Source: Cryobacterium roopkundense
GTDB lineage: Bacteria; Actinomycetota; Actinomycetes; Actinomycetales; Microbacteriaceae
Assembly (NCBI RefSeq): GCF_014200405.1
Contig: NZ_JACHBQ010000001.1
Span: forward strand, 1,302,001-1,366,000
DNA: 64,000 bases
Reading direction: 5' to 3'
The translations under genes and the position numbers were made by a program. The notes under the pieces are model-generated. The model was not told the origin of the DNA, made no database searches, and saw only the letters and a list, made by a program, of their open reading frames with translations. This document shows positions 1 through 8,475 of the stretch, piece by piece; position 1 is the stretch's first letter, and each line of letters starts with the position of its first letter.

Positions 1-557
1 CCTACACGGCGACCGGCGGCTGCCTGGAGCGCCGCAATGCGGGAACAGTTGACGACATCTTCACGGACATCGACAACCTCGGGCGCATCTTCGACGTGCC
101 GAACGACGCGACGGCCCTGATCGACGAGGGCCGTGCCCAGCTCGCCGCAGTCGAAACCGCCATCGCAGTCGAGCCCCGGCTGAGCGTCGCCCAGCTGTTC
201 GTCGATGGCACATCGCTCTCCGCGATCGGCGCCGGCGTCGAATACGACATGATCCTCCGCGCAGGCGGCGACAACGTGTACTCGCCCACCGATGCGGCCT
301 TCGCCGATTTCTTCGCCGCGAGCATCTCGCCGGAATCCCTCGCCGCAGCCAACCCAGAGGCCATCGTGTTCGCCGTGAGCACCGAGGAGCAGGCCCTCGA
401 GACCGAGGCGTACCTGCGGGCCACATTCCCGAACCTGGCCGCCGTGCAGAACGACCGGCTGATCGCGATCAGCGCCTCTGACGTGTTTCCTGGCACTCTC
501 GGAAACATTCGCGTGGTGCAGCAGCTCGCCGCCGAACTCTACCCGGCCGCCTTCTAG
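1..557 (+). CDS. Siderophore-type ABC transporter substrate-binding protein (5' partial)
   Basis: This is the C-terminal part of a periplasmic-binding-protein-like lipoprotein of the iron-complex (FecB/BtuF, PF01497) class. The reading frame is open from the left edge (first full codon at 3) and continues to TAG at 555-557, about 184 residues. The visible text has the family's interlobe helix (TVDDIFTDIDNLGRIF), a central GAGVEYDMILRAGGDNVY segment and a C-terminal lobe ending in LAAELYPAAF. An apparent GTG at 96 is internal and not a real start. It is convergent with the ABC gene ending at 682 and may supply the extracellular receptor for a metal chelate, which fits the Fur-like box at 8650. 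The ligand is not predictable. Confidence 0.8.
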   Translation, partial: YTATGGCLERRNAGTVDDIFTDIDNLGRIFDVPNDATALIDEGRAQLAAVETAIAVEPRLSVAQLFVDGTSLSAIGAGVEYDMILRAGGDNVYSPTDAAFADFFAASISPESLAAANPEAIVFAVSTEEQALETEAYLRATFPNLAAVQNDRLIAISASDVFPGTLGNIRVVQQLAAELYPAAF

Positions 558-574
558 CCGCTCGACGATAGTCT

Positions 575-670
575 GTGGCCAATTCAGGAACGTGACACCG
601 CGACCCGGCCGGTCCCGCCGAACTGCGGGTCAGTAGATGCGCTGGGCCGCACATTTCCTGAATTGGCCAC
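575..670. repeat. 16-bp perfect inverted repeat between convergent genes
   Basis: GTGGCCAATTCAGGAA at 575-590 is exactly repeated in inverse at 655-670, separated by 64 bp that also holds a small CCCGC/GCGGG stem. The position between two convergent stop codons suggests a bidirectional terminator, but there is no T-tract and the loop is long. The core GAATTGGCCA recurs in the hairpin loop at 8426-8435. Confidence 0.6.
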
Positions 671-681
671 GACCGATCAGG

Positions 682-2331
682 CTAGACCGGGCGACGGATG
701 TCGACGATGCGTCCCGAGGCCGCCAGCGTTGCCGCCCGGTGTGCGATCGTGATCACCGTCACGTCGCCGGGCAAGCCTTGCACCAGTCTGGTCAGGTGGC
801 GCTCGGCGAGCGGATCGAGACTCGCCGTCGTCTCGTCCAGAATGAGGATCCGCGACCGCACGAGCAACGCCCGCGCCAGGCAGAGCCGGGCCTGTTGCCC
901 GCCGGACACAGCCGTGCCTCGCTCGCCGACCACCGTATTCGAACCGTCGGGCCAGGCCTCGATGAAGGCGTTCGCGCCAACATCGTGGAGCGCCTGCATG
1001 ATCTGGCGGTCGGTCGCCCGCGGCGCGGCCAGCCGCATGTTGTCCATCACGGTGCCATGGAAGAGCAGGGCGTCCTGGCCAACCACGGCCACGGCGTTCC
1101 GGAAGTCGGCATCGGAGATCGCCTCGAGGTCCACGCGGTCGCCGGTGGCCGTGACGAGGTCGATCTGACCGCTGTCGGCGGCCCACAGCCTGGACAGCAG
1201 CAGCGCGAGGGTCGTCTTTCCCGCGCCCGATATGCCACGAATCGCCACGCGTTCCCCCGGCGCGATCGTGAGATCAAAGCCATCGAACACCCGGGTCCCC
1301 GCAGTATAGGCAAAGGACACGTTGACGAGATCGAGCCCGAGTGGGCCTGCCGGGAGAGGAAGCGGTACCGCGGCATCCGCTATCTCGGTCTTACCTCCGA
1401 TGCCCGCGAGCACCCGCCGCGCGCTCGCGCGATGGGAATGCAATTGACCGAGGGTGGACCCGGCGTCGGCCACCGGCCCGAGCACGGCGAAGCAACCGGC
1501 CACGAGCGGGGGCAGCGCCGCAAGGCTCAGGCCGGGCGTTTCCATGGCGATGAGGAACAGGGCCACGGCGGTGCCCACGATGGTGACGTCGCGCAGCCCC
1601 GCGGCCAGCACGGTCGTGTGGTCGAGCTGCCGTTGCAGTCCGGCAGCACGGCGGGTGAACCGGTCGAGCTCGCCCTGCACCCGGCTCTGCAGGCCGAAGC
1701 CGATGATTTCCCGTCGCCCGGTGAGGCTTTCAACCACCCGGGCGGAGAGCGCCGAGTTGCAGTCCTGGATGCTGTCGCCCAACCGGCGTGACCGTGCCAC
1801 GTGAACTCGACTGCAGGCCAGGAGCAGGAGCACAGCCAACAGCACCGCGCCGGCCATGAGCGGTTGAACGAGGAAGACCAGCGCTGTACCGACGCCAGCC
1901 ACGACTGCCGTCGCGGCGAGCTGGGCGATCGTGTGCGCGTAGAAGAACTCCAACCTTTCGATATCACCCATGGCCGCCGCGGCCTGGTCGCCGCTGTGCT
2001 GACGGTTCTCCCTCGCCGGCGTGCTGCGAGCGAAGCCGTCGAACAGGCTCATCCGCAGTGCGGCGAGCACGCGGTAGGCGAGGCTGTGCGACACGTCCAT
2101 CTCGTGCCAGGTGAGCCCCGCCCGAAGAAGCACGCCCACGCCCAGCAGTACCCAGAATCCGGAGGGAGGAACGCGCTGTTCGACGACGGCGAGGCCGACC
2201 GCCCAGGCCGTGCCCACCATCAGGGCCGCGAGGGTGAGGGAGCTGAGCACGCTCACGGAGAAGGCCCAGGCGAGGCCCCGTTTTTCTCCGCTCAGGTACG
2301 GGACCAGTCCGAGTATCGGGTGTCGAATCAT
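682..2331 (-). CDS. ABC exporter-fold protein, fused permease-ATPase (subunit 2)
   Basis: This 549-residue half-transporter has an N-terminal membrane domain (about residues 15-300, hydrophobic helices including SVLSSLTLAALMVGTAWAVG) and a C-terminal ATPase. Visible motifs are Walker A GISGAGKTT, signature VSGGQQARL, Walker B ILILDE and the switch His in IAHRA. Its ATG (2331) overlaps the stop of the upstream ABC gene by four bases (ATGA), so the two are translationally coupled and probably form a heterodimer. Organisation resembles CydDC and IrtAB/YbtPQ pairs. It is the last gene of the RiPP operon and most likely moves the modified peptide, outward as in lantibiotic systems or inward as in IrtAB. 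The direction cannot be told from sequence. Confidence 0.85.
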   Translation of the reverse strand: MIRHPILGLVPYLSGEKRGLAWAFSVSVLSSLTLAALMVGTAWAVGLAVVEQRVPPSGFWVLLGVGVLLRAGLTWHEMDVSHSLAYRVLAALRMSLFDGFARSTPARENRQHSGDQAAAAMGDIERLEFFYAHTIAQLAATAVVAGVGTALVFLVQPLMAGAVLLAVLLLLACSRVHVARSRRLGDSIQDCNSALSARVVESLTGRREIIGFGLQSRVQGELDRFTRRAAGLQRQLDHTTVLAAGLRDVTIVGTAVALFLIAMETPGLSLAALPPLVAGCFAVLGPVADAGSTLGQLHSHRASARRVLAGIGGKTEIADAAVPLPLPAGPLGLDLVNVSFAYTAGTRVFDGFDLTIAPGERVAIRGISGAGKTTLALLLSRLWAADSGQIDLVTATGDRVDLEAISDADFRNAVAVVGQDALLFHGTVMDNMRLAAPRATDRQIMQALHDVGANAFIEAWPDGSNTVVGERGTAVSGGQQARLCLARALLVRSRILILDETTASLDPLAERHLTRLVQGLPGDVTVITIAHRAATLAASGRIVDIRRPV

Positions 2332-3977
2332 GCGCGAACCGGCACGTCGTGATCGGCCACAACGACTTCGGCAAGGCGGCCGCCGTCGAGATGCAGCACC
2401 CGACCGGCGTAGTCAAGGGTTTCAGTGCGGTGGGCGATCATCAGAACAACCTTTGTGCGGGCGACGGACTGCAGAGCGGTCATCAGCTGGCGAGCGAGCG
2501 CGTCATTGAGGGCGCTCGTGGGCTCGTCGAGCAGCAGAACCGGGCGGTCGGCCAGGAGCGCCCTGGCCACCGACAGTCGTTGCTTTTGGCCGCCGGAGAG
2601 CGAATCTCCGCCCTCGGCAAGCTCGGCGTCATAGCCGCCAGGCATCGCGAGGATCTCCTCGTGGATACCGGCGGCGCGGGCGGCCGCGTGGAGGTCGGCA
2701 TCCGGTGCCCCTGGGCTGGCGACCGCGAGATTGTCCCTCACCGAGCCTGAGAACAGGTAGCTGTGCTGGGAAACCACGCTCACGTGCGCGGCACCGGCGC
2801 CGTGCCCGGCGACGGAGATCGTGCCGCTCTCGGGTTGGAGATAGCCGAGAATCAGATCGAACAGTGTGCTCTTGCCTGCCCCGGATGGCCCGGTGAGGGC
2901 AGTGATCGCGCCGGGGCGCAGGGTACACGTGGCGCCGCGAAGCACGGGGCTCCCTTCGGTATAGCCGAAGGCCACCTCCGTGATCGTGACCAAGGCCGTG
3001 CCGGGAACGCCCGGGTTCGCCGGGGGTGCCGCCGCGGTGCCGCCACGCAGAGCTTCGATGCCGGCGACCGCGGACAGGCCGAGGTAGCCAGCGTGCCAGT
3101 GGCGGGAAAGTTCCCTGATGGGGCGGAACAGCTCCGACGAGAGCAGCAGCAGCAGGTAGACGTCTGCGGTAGGCTGGCCGGTGCCGGTGGCCGCGAGAAC
3201 GGCGGCAGCGGCGGCGCACACGATGCCGGCCTGGATCGCGAGATCCACCAGTGCGGTATCGAACAGGGAAGTGCGCATCGTGGCGACAGTGGCCCGGTGT
3301 AACTCGTCGGAGCGTCCGCCCAGTCGAGAACGCGTGCGCCCGACCGCGCCGATCAAGCGCAGGGTCTTCATGCCCTGGAGCGATTCGAGAAAATCGGCCG
3401 CCAGACGTTCGTAGCTGTCCCAGTGGATGGTTCCGCGCCGGCGCAGCACGCGGTGCCAGAGGCGCGGGGCCAGCACGGCGACCGCGAGGCAACTGCCGAG
3501 CACGACCGCGAGCCACGGATTGAGCAGTGCAATAGCCACCAGAATTGTCGGGCAGAGCATGAACACCTGCAGCACGTGGCCCACGTACTTGCTCACGTAC
3601 ACGTCGACGCCGTCGATGCCGTCAGTGATCGTGAGGCGTGCCACTCCGGCTCGTTCGGACGCGTCGTGAAGTCGTCCAGGGGAGAGAGCAGCCGCCGCAA
3701 GCTCGCGACGAAGGCGCACTCGCACGGCCGTGCCGAGGCCGCTCGCGACCTGGGCCTGAACGAGGTTGACAAGTACCCGCAGCACAGCGACGGCCACGAT
3801 GCCGCCGAGGAGGCCGAGTGCGGCCTGACCGCGACCGGCAACGAGCGCGGCGAGGGCATGGGCAGTGAACCACGCCTGGGCGAGATAGGTGCCGGCGCCG
3901 AGCATCAGCAGCACCGTCGTGCCGCAGAGGCGGAGGGGATGCCGCAGTGTGAGCGCCCACAGGGTTCGGTTGAGCAT
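2328..3977 (-). CDS. ABC exporter-fold protein, fused permease-ATPase (subunit 1)
   Basis: The product is 549 residues when started at ATG 3977 (MLNRTLWALTLRHPLRL). A longer open frame upstream lies over the preceding gene and reads as arginine-rich nonsense, so it is rejected. A hydrophobic membrane domain (about residues 15-290) precedes an ATPase with Walker A TGPSGAGKST, signature LSGGQKQR, Walker B VLLLDEP and switch IAHRTE. It starts on the last base of the SagB stop codon (TGATG) and overlaps the next ABC gene by ATGA. It has the same length as its partner, consistent with a heterodimeric type IV exporter-fold transporter dedicated to the cluster product. Confidence 0.85.
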   Translation of the reverse strand: MLNRTLWALTLRHPLRLCGTTVLLMLGAGTYLAQAWFTAHALAALVAGRGQAALGLLGGIVAVAVLRVLVNLVQAQVASGLGTAVRVRLRRELAAAALSPGRLHDASERAGVARLTITDGIDGVDVYVSKYVGHVLQVFMLCPTILVAIALLNPWLAVVLGSCLAVAVLAPRLWHRVLRRRGTIHWDSYERLAADFLESLQGMKTLRLIGAVGRTRSRLGGRSDELHRATVATMRTSLFDTALVDLAIQAGIVCAAAAAVLAATGTGQPTADVYLLLLLSSELFRPIRELSRHWHAGYLGLSAVAGIEALRGGTAAAPPANPGVPGTALVTITEVAFGYTEGSPVLRGATCTLRPGAITALTGPSGAGKSTLFDLILGYLQPESGTISVAGHGAGAAHVSVVSQHSYLFSGSVRDNLAVASPGAPDADLHAAARAAGIHEEILAMPGGYDAELAEGGDSLSGGQKQRLSVARALLADRPVLLLDEPTSALNDALARQLMTALQSVARTKVVLMIAHRTETLDYAGRVLHLDGGRLAEVVVADHDVPVRA

Positions 3978-5236
3978 CACGAGGCGGCCCCTCCCTCGTG
4001 AAAAAGGGCGACCGCGTGCAGGATTCGTTGGCCGCTCAGCGTCGTTTCTCGCGCTGCCCCGCCGTGCGCATCCGTCCAGCCGGCGACCGGACGCGAGCGC
4101 GTACGCATCCGCTCGTCCGTCGCCTGAAAGACGAGGTTCGCCGCAGCGAGAGTCGCCCACCAGAGACAGCTGACCAGGTGGGCCGGCGTCGAGCCTTCGC
4201 GCGCCGTAAACAGCACGAGAAGATCGCTCATGCGTAGCCACTCCTGCGCGCTCGACCTCTCGACAGCCTCGGCGAGCGCGGCGTGGTCGTGCGGTGTCAC
4301 GAGGTGAAGGCTGCACCCGGTCGGCCGGGCGCCCTCGGCGATCTCTAACGCGACCTTCATGAGCCCCGCCGACCAGGCCGGAGTCGGTGGTCGCCGAGCG
4401 CTGCTGTGCATATCGGCGAACGGCATACTGCGACGAGCGGCGAGCGCCGACGTGCTGATCGCGGGCACCGACAGGGCAGCAGCTGCCGTTCCGCCGAGTC
4501 CGGCGGCCTCGCCGAGCGCTTCGGCGAGCGAAGACACGTCGGGCGATGAGCCGTGGGAGCGCAATTCCGCGGGTGCCGCCGCGGTCGAGGTCAGACCTTC
4601 GAGCGCCGGGACCGCACCGTTTCCGAGATGCAGCGCAGTGATGGCCAGTTCGGGTGCCCTGCCCCGCCATCCTGTCGGCCACGCGCCGTGTCGAGTCCCG
4701 TGCCGAGGCAGCCCAGCCATGTCCGCCAACCCGTGCGGGGTCAGGTCATCGAGTCGGGTGGCCGCGAGGCCGTGTCGAGCGGCGACGGCGGCGATCGCCG
4801 TGAGCGCGTAGGCTGCGTCGGCGATCAGTCCAGGCCAGGCACGGTGGTGATACTTCCCCGCCGCTCGCTGCGGCAGCACGGTGAGGATGACGAGTGTGCC
4901 GGAGCCCAGAGTGCAGCGGCCCAGGCGCACGAGACGGTTCGTCTCGTGGTCGTACACCGCACGGGTGCCCCCCGCCTCGCCGTCCTGGCCGCAGAGCACG
5001 TGCGTCTGCACGGGATAGCACGCCCCGGCGGAGGGAATTGCACGGTGACGGATAGCTGTCGGCGCGCCCGTTCGCGGCGACGGGTGGAAGGAATCGCTCC
5101 ACCAGACCTCCTGCAGGATGGCGCCGATTCGAGTGGCCGCGAGCGTGGGGCCGGCCCACGCGTTCATCGCCGGTCCGCGCGGCTCGGGGGGACCGGGAGC
5201 GATGCGCGACCAAGCGTGGTCAGTGGAATCGAGCAA
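3977..5236 (-). CDS. SagB-type nitroreductase-fold dehydrogenase (azoline oxidase)
   Basis: The 419-residue protein carries the SagB/ThcOx family signature RAIPSAGACYPVQTHV (about residues 64-80), part of the FMN-binding nitroreductase fold. The family oxidises azolines made by YcaO enzymes to azoles. The C-terminal half is alanine-rich and weakly conserved by eye and may be a second degenerate nitroreductase-like lobe. It lies 15 bp downstream of the YcaO gene and is coupled to the ABC gene that follows. Presence beside YcaO and a TOMM C-like protein indicates a thiazole/oxazole-type RiPP pathway. As the precursor has no Cys, its substrates would be oxazolines from Ser or Thr (inference). 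The start at 5236 is the first in frame and is not independently supported by a strong ribosome-binding site. Confidence 0.8.
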   Translation of the reverse strand: MLDSTDHAWSRIAPGPPEPRGPAMNAWAGPTLAATRIGAILQEVWWSDSFHPSPRTGAPTAIRHRAIPSAGACYPVQTHVLCGQDGEAGGTRAVYDHETNRLVRLGRCTLGSGTLVILTVLPQRAAGKYHHRAWPGLIADAAYALTAIAAVAARHGLAATRLDDLTPHGLADMAGLPRHGTRHGAWPTGWRGRAPELAITALHLGNGAVPALEGLTSTAAAPAELRSHGSSPDVSSLAEALGEAAGLGGTAAAALSVPAISTSALAARRSMPFADMHSSARRPPTPAWSAGLMKVALEIAEGARPTGCSLHLVTPHDHAALAEAVERSSAQEWLRMSDLLVLFTAREGSTPAHLVSCLWWATLAAANLVFQATDERMRTRSRPVAGWTDAHGGAARETTLSGQRILHAVALFHEGGAAS

Positions 5237-5251
5237 GGAAGGTATCCGTTC

Positions 5252-6655
5252 TCACATGTGGGGCGGGGGAATGAGCGTGAAGTCGTCGGGTTTCACCGGA
5301 TCGCGCCTTCGCCAGCCGCGCGACCGCGCCGCCGCGCGAAACCGCTCGGAGCCGAGATAGGCGAAGGCCGCGGGCGCGTTGGGCACGAGCCCGGTCACGA
5401 ACACGCGCTCAACGCGCAGGGCGGTGCGGGCCACGTCGGATGTCGTGAGGTCTCGCGAGAACACGCGGTGACCTCCGGCCGCCAGCCGCGCCGTGATCTG
5501 CTGCTGTGTGACCGGCGCGATCTCGCCGACGCTGATGGTGCCGAGCGCGGGCGCGGTGAAACGCGTGGCGAGATGGTGCACCCGGGGATCGAGCCAGACC
5601 TGTACGTGCGCGCCGAGGTCGCGCACCGTGCAGAAGTTCTCGCCCACGTCGTCGAGGTATCGGAGATCCTCTCGGTGATCGAGGTACAGGCCGCGGGCCA
5701 TCAGCCCGGCATCCACGGCCTGGAATACCCAGCCGGTGCTCGCTTGCAGCCCCGAGGAATAGATCCAGGTGTGCACGGCCTCGAGCACGGCCTTGCGGGC
5801 GGCTTCGGCGGGGTCGAGCTTGCAGGCGAATCCCGCGGCGTAGAGGCCCGTGTCAGGGTCGTAGATCAGGGCCGCCATCGCCGGGGCCAGCTCGGAGGGC
5901 ATCTCCACGATCCAGTACCGGAGGTTGCAGCCGGACATGTGCTCGCTGAGGCCGGGCACGCTCGCCGGGTCGATGCCGCGCGTGGGGCCGTCGAGGTGCC
6001 ACCAGAGCTCGAGGGCGTCGCGTTCGATGCACTCGAGGACGGCGCGGTCCCGGGCATCCTGGTTTCCCTGCCCGGTGGCGATTCCGGCGTAGTTCAAGTG
6101 GTGGACGCGATCAAGGTGGCGAAAGCGGCGCTGCCGCCAGTTGAGGTACACGAGCGACGCCGGCAGCCAGACATCCGACGATGGAGCGTCGGCGCGGCGT
6201 TCCCGGCACCTGGTCCACAGCGTGCGCACGTGGTCGGTGAGCTGTCGGTACGGAAACCCGGGGGAGGAGAGCTGCCAGGGCGTGAACTGCGGCAGGGACT
6301 CCACGTCGATCACAGTCAGGCCGCGCTCGCGCAGCTCGGCGGCCGTTCCCTCTTTCTGTTCCCCTGGGTGCAGTTCTGCGGGCAGGAAATTGCCACAGTA
6401 GCGTTCTATGCCCTCCGCGACGGCCGCGATCCAGGCTTGCCTGTCGTCGCCGAACGTGGTTCCGAGCGAAACCCGGTCGGCGGGCCAGTCGCCGAGTTCG
6501 CGGGCGTTCGACACCTCGGCGGTCATCGACGTGTAGGCCGGGGGAGCCGCATCGGGACGTAGGACCGGGCGCACCGAGCGGATGATGCCCATCTCCCCGT
6601 CGACGAGGGATGCCAGGTCGAACTCGGGCGGGACAGCGGTGGTGGGGGTGGTCAT
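5252..6655 (-). CDS. YcaO-domain cyclodehydratase of a TOMM-like RiPP
   Basis: Started at ATG 6655 (MTTPTTAVPPEFDL) the protein has 467 residues. The start overlaps the upstream stop (ATGA), and the longer open frame to 7411 is out-of-frame noise over the peptidase gene. YcaO ATP-binding signatures are visible: AVAEGIERYCGN (about residues 85-97), TGQGNQDARDRAVLECIERDALELWW (family ExxERDA block, about 205-230) and AARKAVLEAVH. YcaO enzymes use ATP to activate a backbone amide for attack by a Cys/Ser/Thr side chain. The C terminus ends in IPPPHM instead of the PxPxP tail usual in azoline-forming members. The neighbours encode the expected leader-binding and oxidase partners. Confidence 0.88.
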   Translation of the reverse strand: MTTPTTAVPPEFDLASLVDGEMGIIRSVRPVLRPDAAPPAYTSMTAEVSNARELGDWPADRVSLGTTFGDDRQAWIAAVAEGIERYCGNFLPAELHPGEQKEGTAAELRERGLTVIDVESLPQFTPWQLSSPGFPYRQLTDHVRTLWTRCRERRADAPSSDVWLPASLVYLNWRQRRFRHLDRVHHLNYAGIATGQGNQDARDRAVLECIERDALELWWHLDGPTRGIDPASVPGLSEHMSGCNLRYWIVEMPSELAPAMAALIYDPDTGLYAAGFACKLDPAEAARKAVLEAVHTWIYSSGLQASTGWVFQAVDAGLMARGLYLDHREDLRYLDDVGENFCTVRDLGAHVQVWLDPRVHHLATRFTAPALGTISVGEIAPVTQQQITARLAAGGHRVFSRDLTTSDVARTALRVERVFVTGLVPNAPAAFAYLGSERFRAAARSRGWRRRDPVKPDDFTLIPPPHM

Positions 6656-7545
6656 GGCGTCCTCGATACGAAGTGGGCGGGGTGGTAAGGGGTGGAGGGG
6701 CGCTGCATCCACGCGAGCACCCGTTCTCCGATGCTGCCGGCAGGGTCGGGGCGCTCGGCCGTGAGCCGGTGTCCCCATGGGCCGTTGATCAGGCTCACGG
6801 GCGCCGGCCAGGAGTCGTGCAGGTCGAGGGCTTCGAGAATAAAGAAGTCCTGGGCGCCGGTGACGACCAGCAGGGGAGACGTGGCCCCGGCATATCGTGC
6901 GTGCAGGTCGGTTGGCCCCGCAGCCCAGAGCTCCCGCCACAGGTCGGCTTGCCCGGCTGTGGGATCTTCGAGCGGATGCGTCGCCTCGGGGCCTGCATCG
7001 ACGGCGCGCGCGAGCAGGTCGGTCGCGCGGCGCTCGCCGAGCGGTGGCCCGCTCCGACGTTCGAACCCGTGCTCGAACCACCAGCCGAACCGGTCGGCGA
7101 GGCGTGGGCATCCGTTCGGGTCGCGTGCGGTCTCGAAGCGTCCGAGGGCCGGCACGAGCGCCACCACGGCGTCGATCCGGGCTGAATGCTCGGGCACGCC
7201 GGCCAGGGCACGGGCGGTTTCGAGGGCGCAGTGCGCCGCGTACGACGAACCGAGCAGCGTGATGCCGCCCCGATGCCACGTCGAGTTCAGCACCGCCCGA
7301 ACGGTGGCGGCGCCGTCTGCGCCCTCGGAGGAGTAGGGGTGCCAGTGGCCGGCGGAGGCGTATCGGCCACGGACATCCGCTACCAGGCAGGTGTAACCGC
7401 GGGCCTGCCACGAGCGAGCCTGCGCGGTATGAACCTCGCAGTCGTAGGGCGTTCGAATGACGACTGTGCCGCGCGGCTCGGCGGCCTCAGCGACGAATCC
7501 AGAGAGGGTGACGCCGTCGGGCGCCTGAACGGCGAAGCGCCTCAT
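6652..7545 (-). CDS. S15 / CocE-like alpha/beta-hydrolase peptidase
   Basis: The product has 297 residues from ATG 7545 (MRRFAVQAPDGVTLSG), a start fixed by a four-base ATGA overlap with the upstream gene. The layout matches X-Pro dipeptidyl-peptidase/CocE hydrolases: oxyanion motif TVVIRTPYD, nucleophile elbow LLGSSYAAH, acidic residue in VTGAQDFF and histidine in GPWGHRL. Unlike full-length S15 enzymes it lacks the C-terminal jelly-roll domain. Its position inside the RiPP operon suggests leader removal, trimming of the product or hydrolytic immunity. The precursor has one proline (NPFD end), so prolyl specificity is plausible but unproven. Confidence 0.75.
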   Translation of the reverse strand: MRRFAVQAPDGVTLSGFVAEAAEPRGTVVIRTPYDCEVHTAQARSWQARGYTCLVADVRGRYASAGHWHPYSSEGADGAATVRAVLNSTWHRGGITLLGSSYAAHCALETARALAGVPEHSARIDAVVALVPALGRFETARDPNGCPRLADRFGWWFEHGFERRSGPPLGERRATDLLARAVDAGPEATHPLEDPTAGQADLWRELWAAGPTDLHARYAGATSPLLVVTGAQDFFILEALDLHDSWPAPVSLINGPWGHRLTAERPDPAGSIGERVLAWMQRPSTPYHPAHFVSRTP

Positions 7546-8378
7546 GGGAGCGGTGCCGGCTCTGGATAGGCCAACACTGTGTGCTCGCTCGCCCGCAACG
7601 ATCGGGCATTGAACTGCCACGCTCGGGTGCGATAGATGCGAAGACGCTCGGCGTCGAACGCCCAGGCCTGGGCCATGTCGAGCAGCCGGAGCCCCACCAT
7701 CCGGCCGGCGAGGTCGCTCATTGCCGTGGGAACATTCGTGCGTGCTTCCAGCCACGACGCGAGCTCTTCTGCCGTGCCGGATGCGGCGAGGCGTCGCTTC
7801 ATCACCTGGGCGCTCGACGGGTCGGTCATGTCGAGCGAGAGCGGGTCGACCCAGAGCTGGCTGCCTTCGCGGTGCACCCGCAGCCAGGCGACGCCTCGGA
7901 AGGGCAGGGTGTCGAGGTTGTCCCAGAGGGCCCGCGGCGGTAGGCCGCCGGCCAGCCAGATCACGAGCGCCGGCCTGAATTCCGTCAGCGCCTGGGTGAT
8001 CTCGATGACGCTCCCGAGGTCCACACTGTCATACACCCCGGTGACATCGAGCGAGCGAACATCGGCGCCCAGCTCGGCGAGGTCCGCAGCCAGGTGTGCG
8101 AGAGCTGGCTCCGTGCACACGATCAGAACCCGGCTCTTCGGCGTGGGCCATGTCGGGGCCGCATCGTGTTCGTGCCGGGTGGTGACGGCTGAGTGCACAC
8201 GCTGCCAGGAGGCCTGCCCCGCGGCATCGAGTGCAACGTCGCGGCCGCCGGCCAGTGCGTGCAGCTGCCATACGGGAATGGGAGAGCCCGTGAGCCGGAG
8301 GAATACACCGTCGCTCGTGCGCACGGCGGTTCCGTTGGCGGTGTCGATGATGTCGAAGGGGATGCGGGGGGTCGTCAT
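7542..8378 (-). CDS. TOMM C-protein-like (ocin-ThiF-like) leader-binding protein
   Basis: From ATG 8378 (MTTPRIPFDIID) the protein has 278 residues. Upstream in-frame codons read through the hairpin at 8413-8450 and are unlikely to be translated. The N-terminal 70 residues look like the RiPP recognition/peptide-clamp region of E1-like TOMM C proteins. The middle has a Rossmann-like stretch (RVLIVCTEPALAHLAADLAELGADV, family-like) and the end carries WLRVHREGSQLWVDPL and LRIYRTRAWQFNARSL, where homologues have zinc-binding Cys residues that are absent here. Such proteins bring the leader peptide to YcaO. Assignment rests on context plus weak resemblance and needs structure comparison. Confidence 0.6.
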   Translation of the reverse strand: MTTPRIPFDIIDTANGTAVRTSDGVFLRLTGSPIPVWQLHALAGGRDVALDAAGQASWQRVHSAVTTRHEHDAAPTWPTPKSRVLIVCTEPALAHLAADLAELGADVRSLDVTGVYDSVDLGSVIEITQALTEFRPALVIWLAGGLPPRALWDNLDTLPFRGVAWLRVHREGSQLWVDPLSLDMTDPSSAQVMKRRLAASGTAEELASWLEARTNVPTAMSDLAGRMVGLRLLDMAQAWAFDAERLRIYRTRAWQFNARSLRASEHTVLAYPEPAPLP

Positions 8379-8412
8379 CTGGCTCGATTCGGTTGCGGGG
8401 ACGTTAACGGGT

Positions 8413-8450
8413 GGTGCGCCCCGCAGAATTGGCCATTTGCGGGGCGCACC
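8413..8450 (-). terminator. 13-bp perfect hairpin after the precursor gene (attenuator/processing stem)
   Basis: GGTGCGCCCCGCA (8413-8425) pairs with TGCGGGGCGCACC (8438-8450) around a 12-base loop GAATTGGCCATT. It lies 26 bp after the precursor stop and before the first biosynthetic gene. There is no U-tract. Such stems between a RiPP precursor and its enzymes commonly raise precursor mRNA over the downstream genes by partial termination or 3'-end protection. Confidence 0.7.
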
Positions 8451-8475
8451 GAAGCCCATGGGGGGGTGTCAGCTC

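Noticed and set aside
637..1791. Open frame of 384 codons opposite the ABC gene
   Set aside because: Arg/Gly/His-rich shadow of the minus-strand ATPase, with no ribosome-binding site or family features.
3978..4682. N-terminal extension of the second ABC gene
   Set aside because: It overlies the SagB gene in another frame and is low-complexity; the coupled ATG at 3977 starts the membrane domain.
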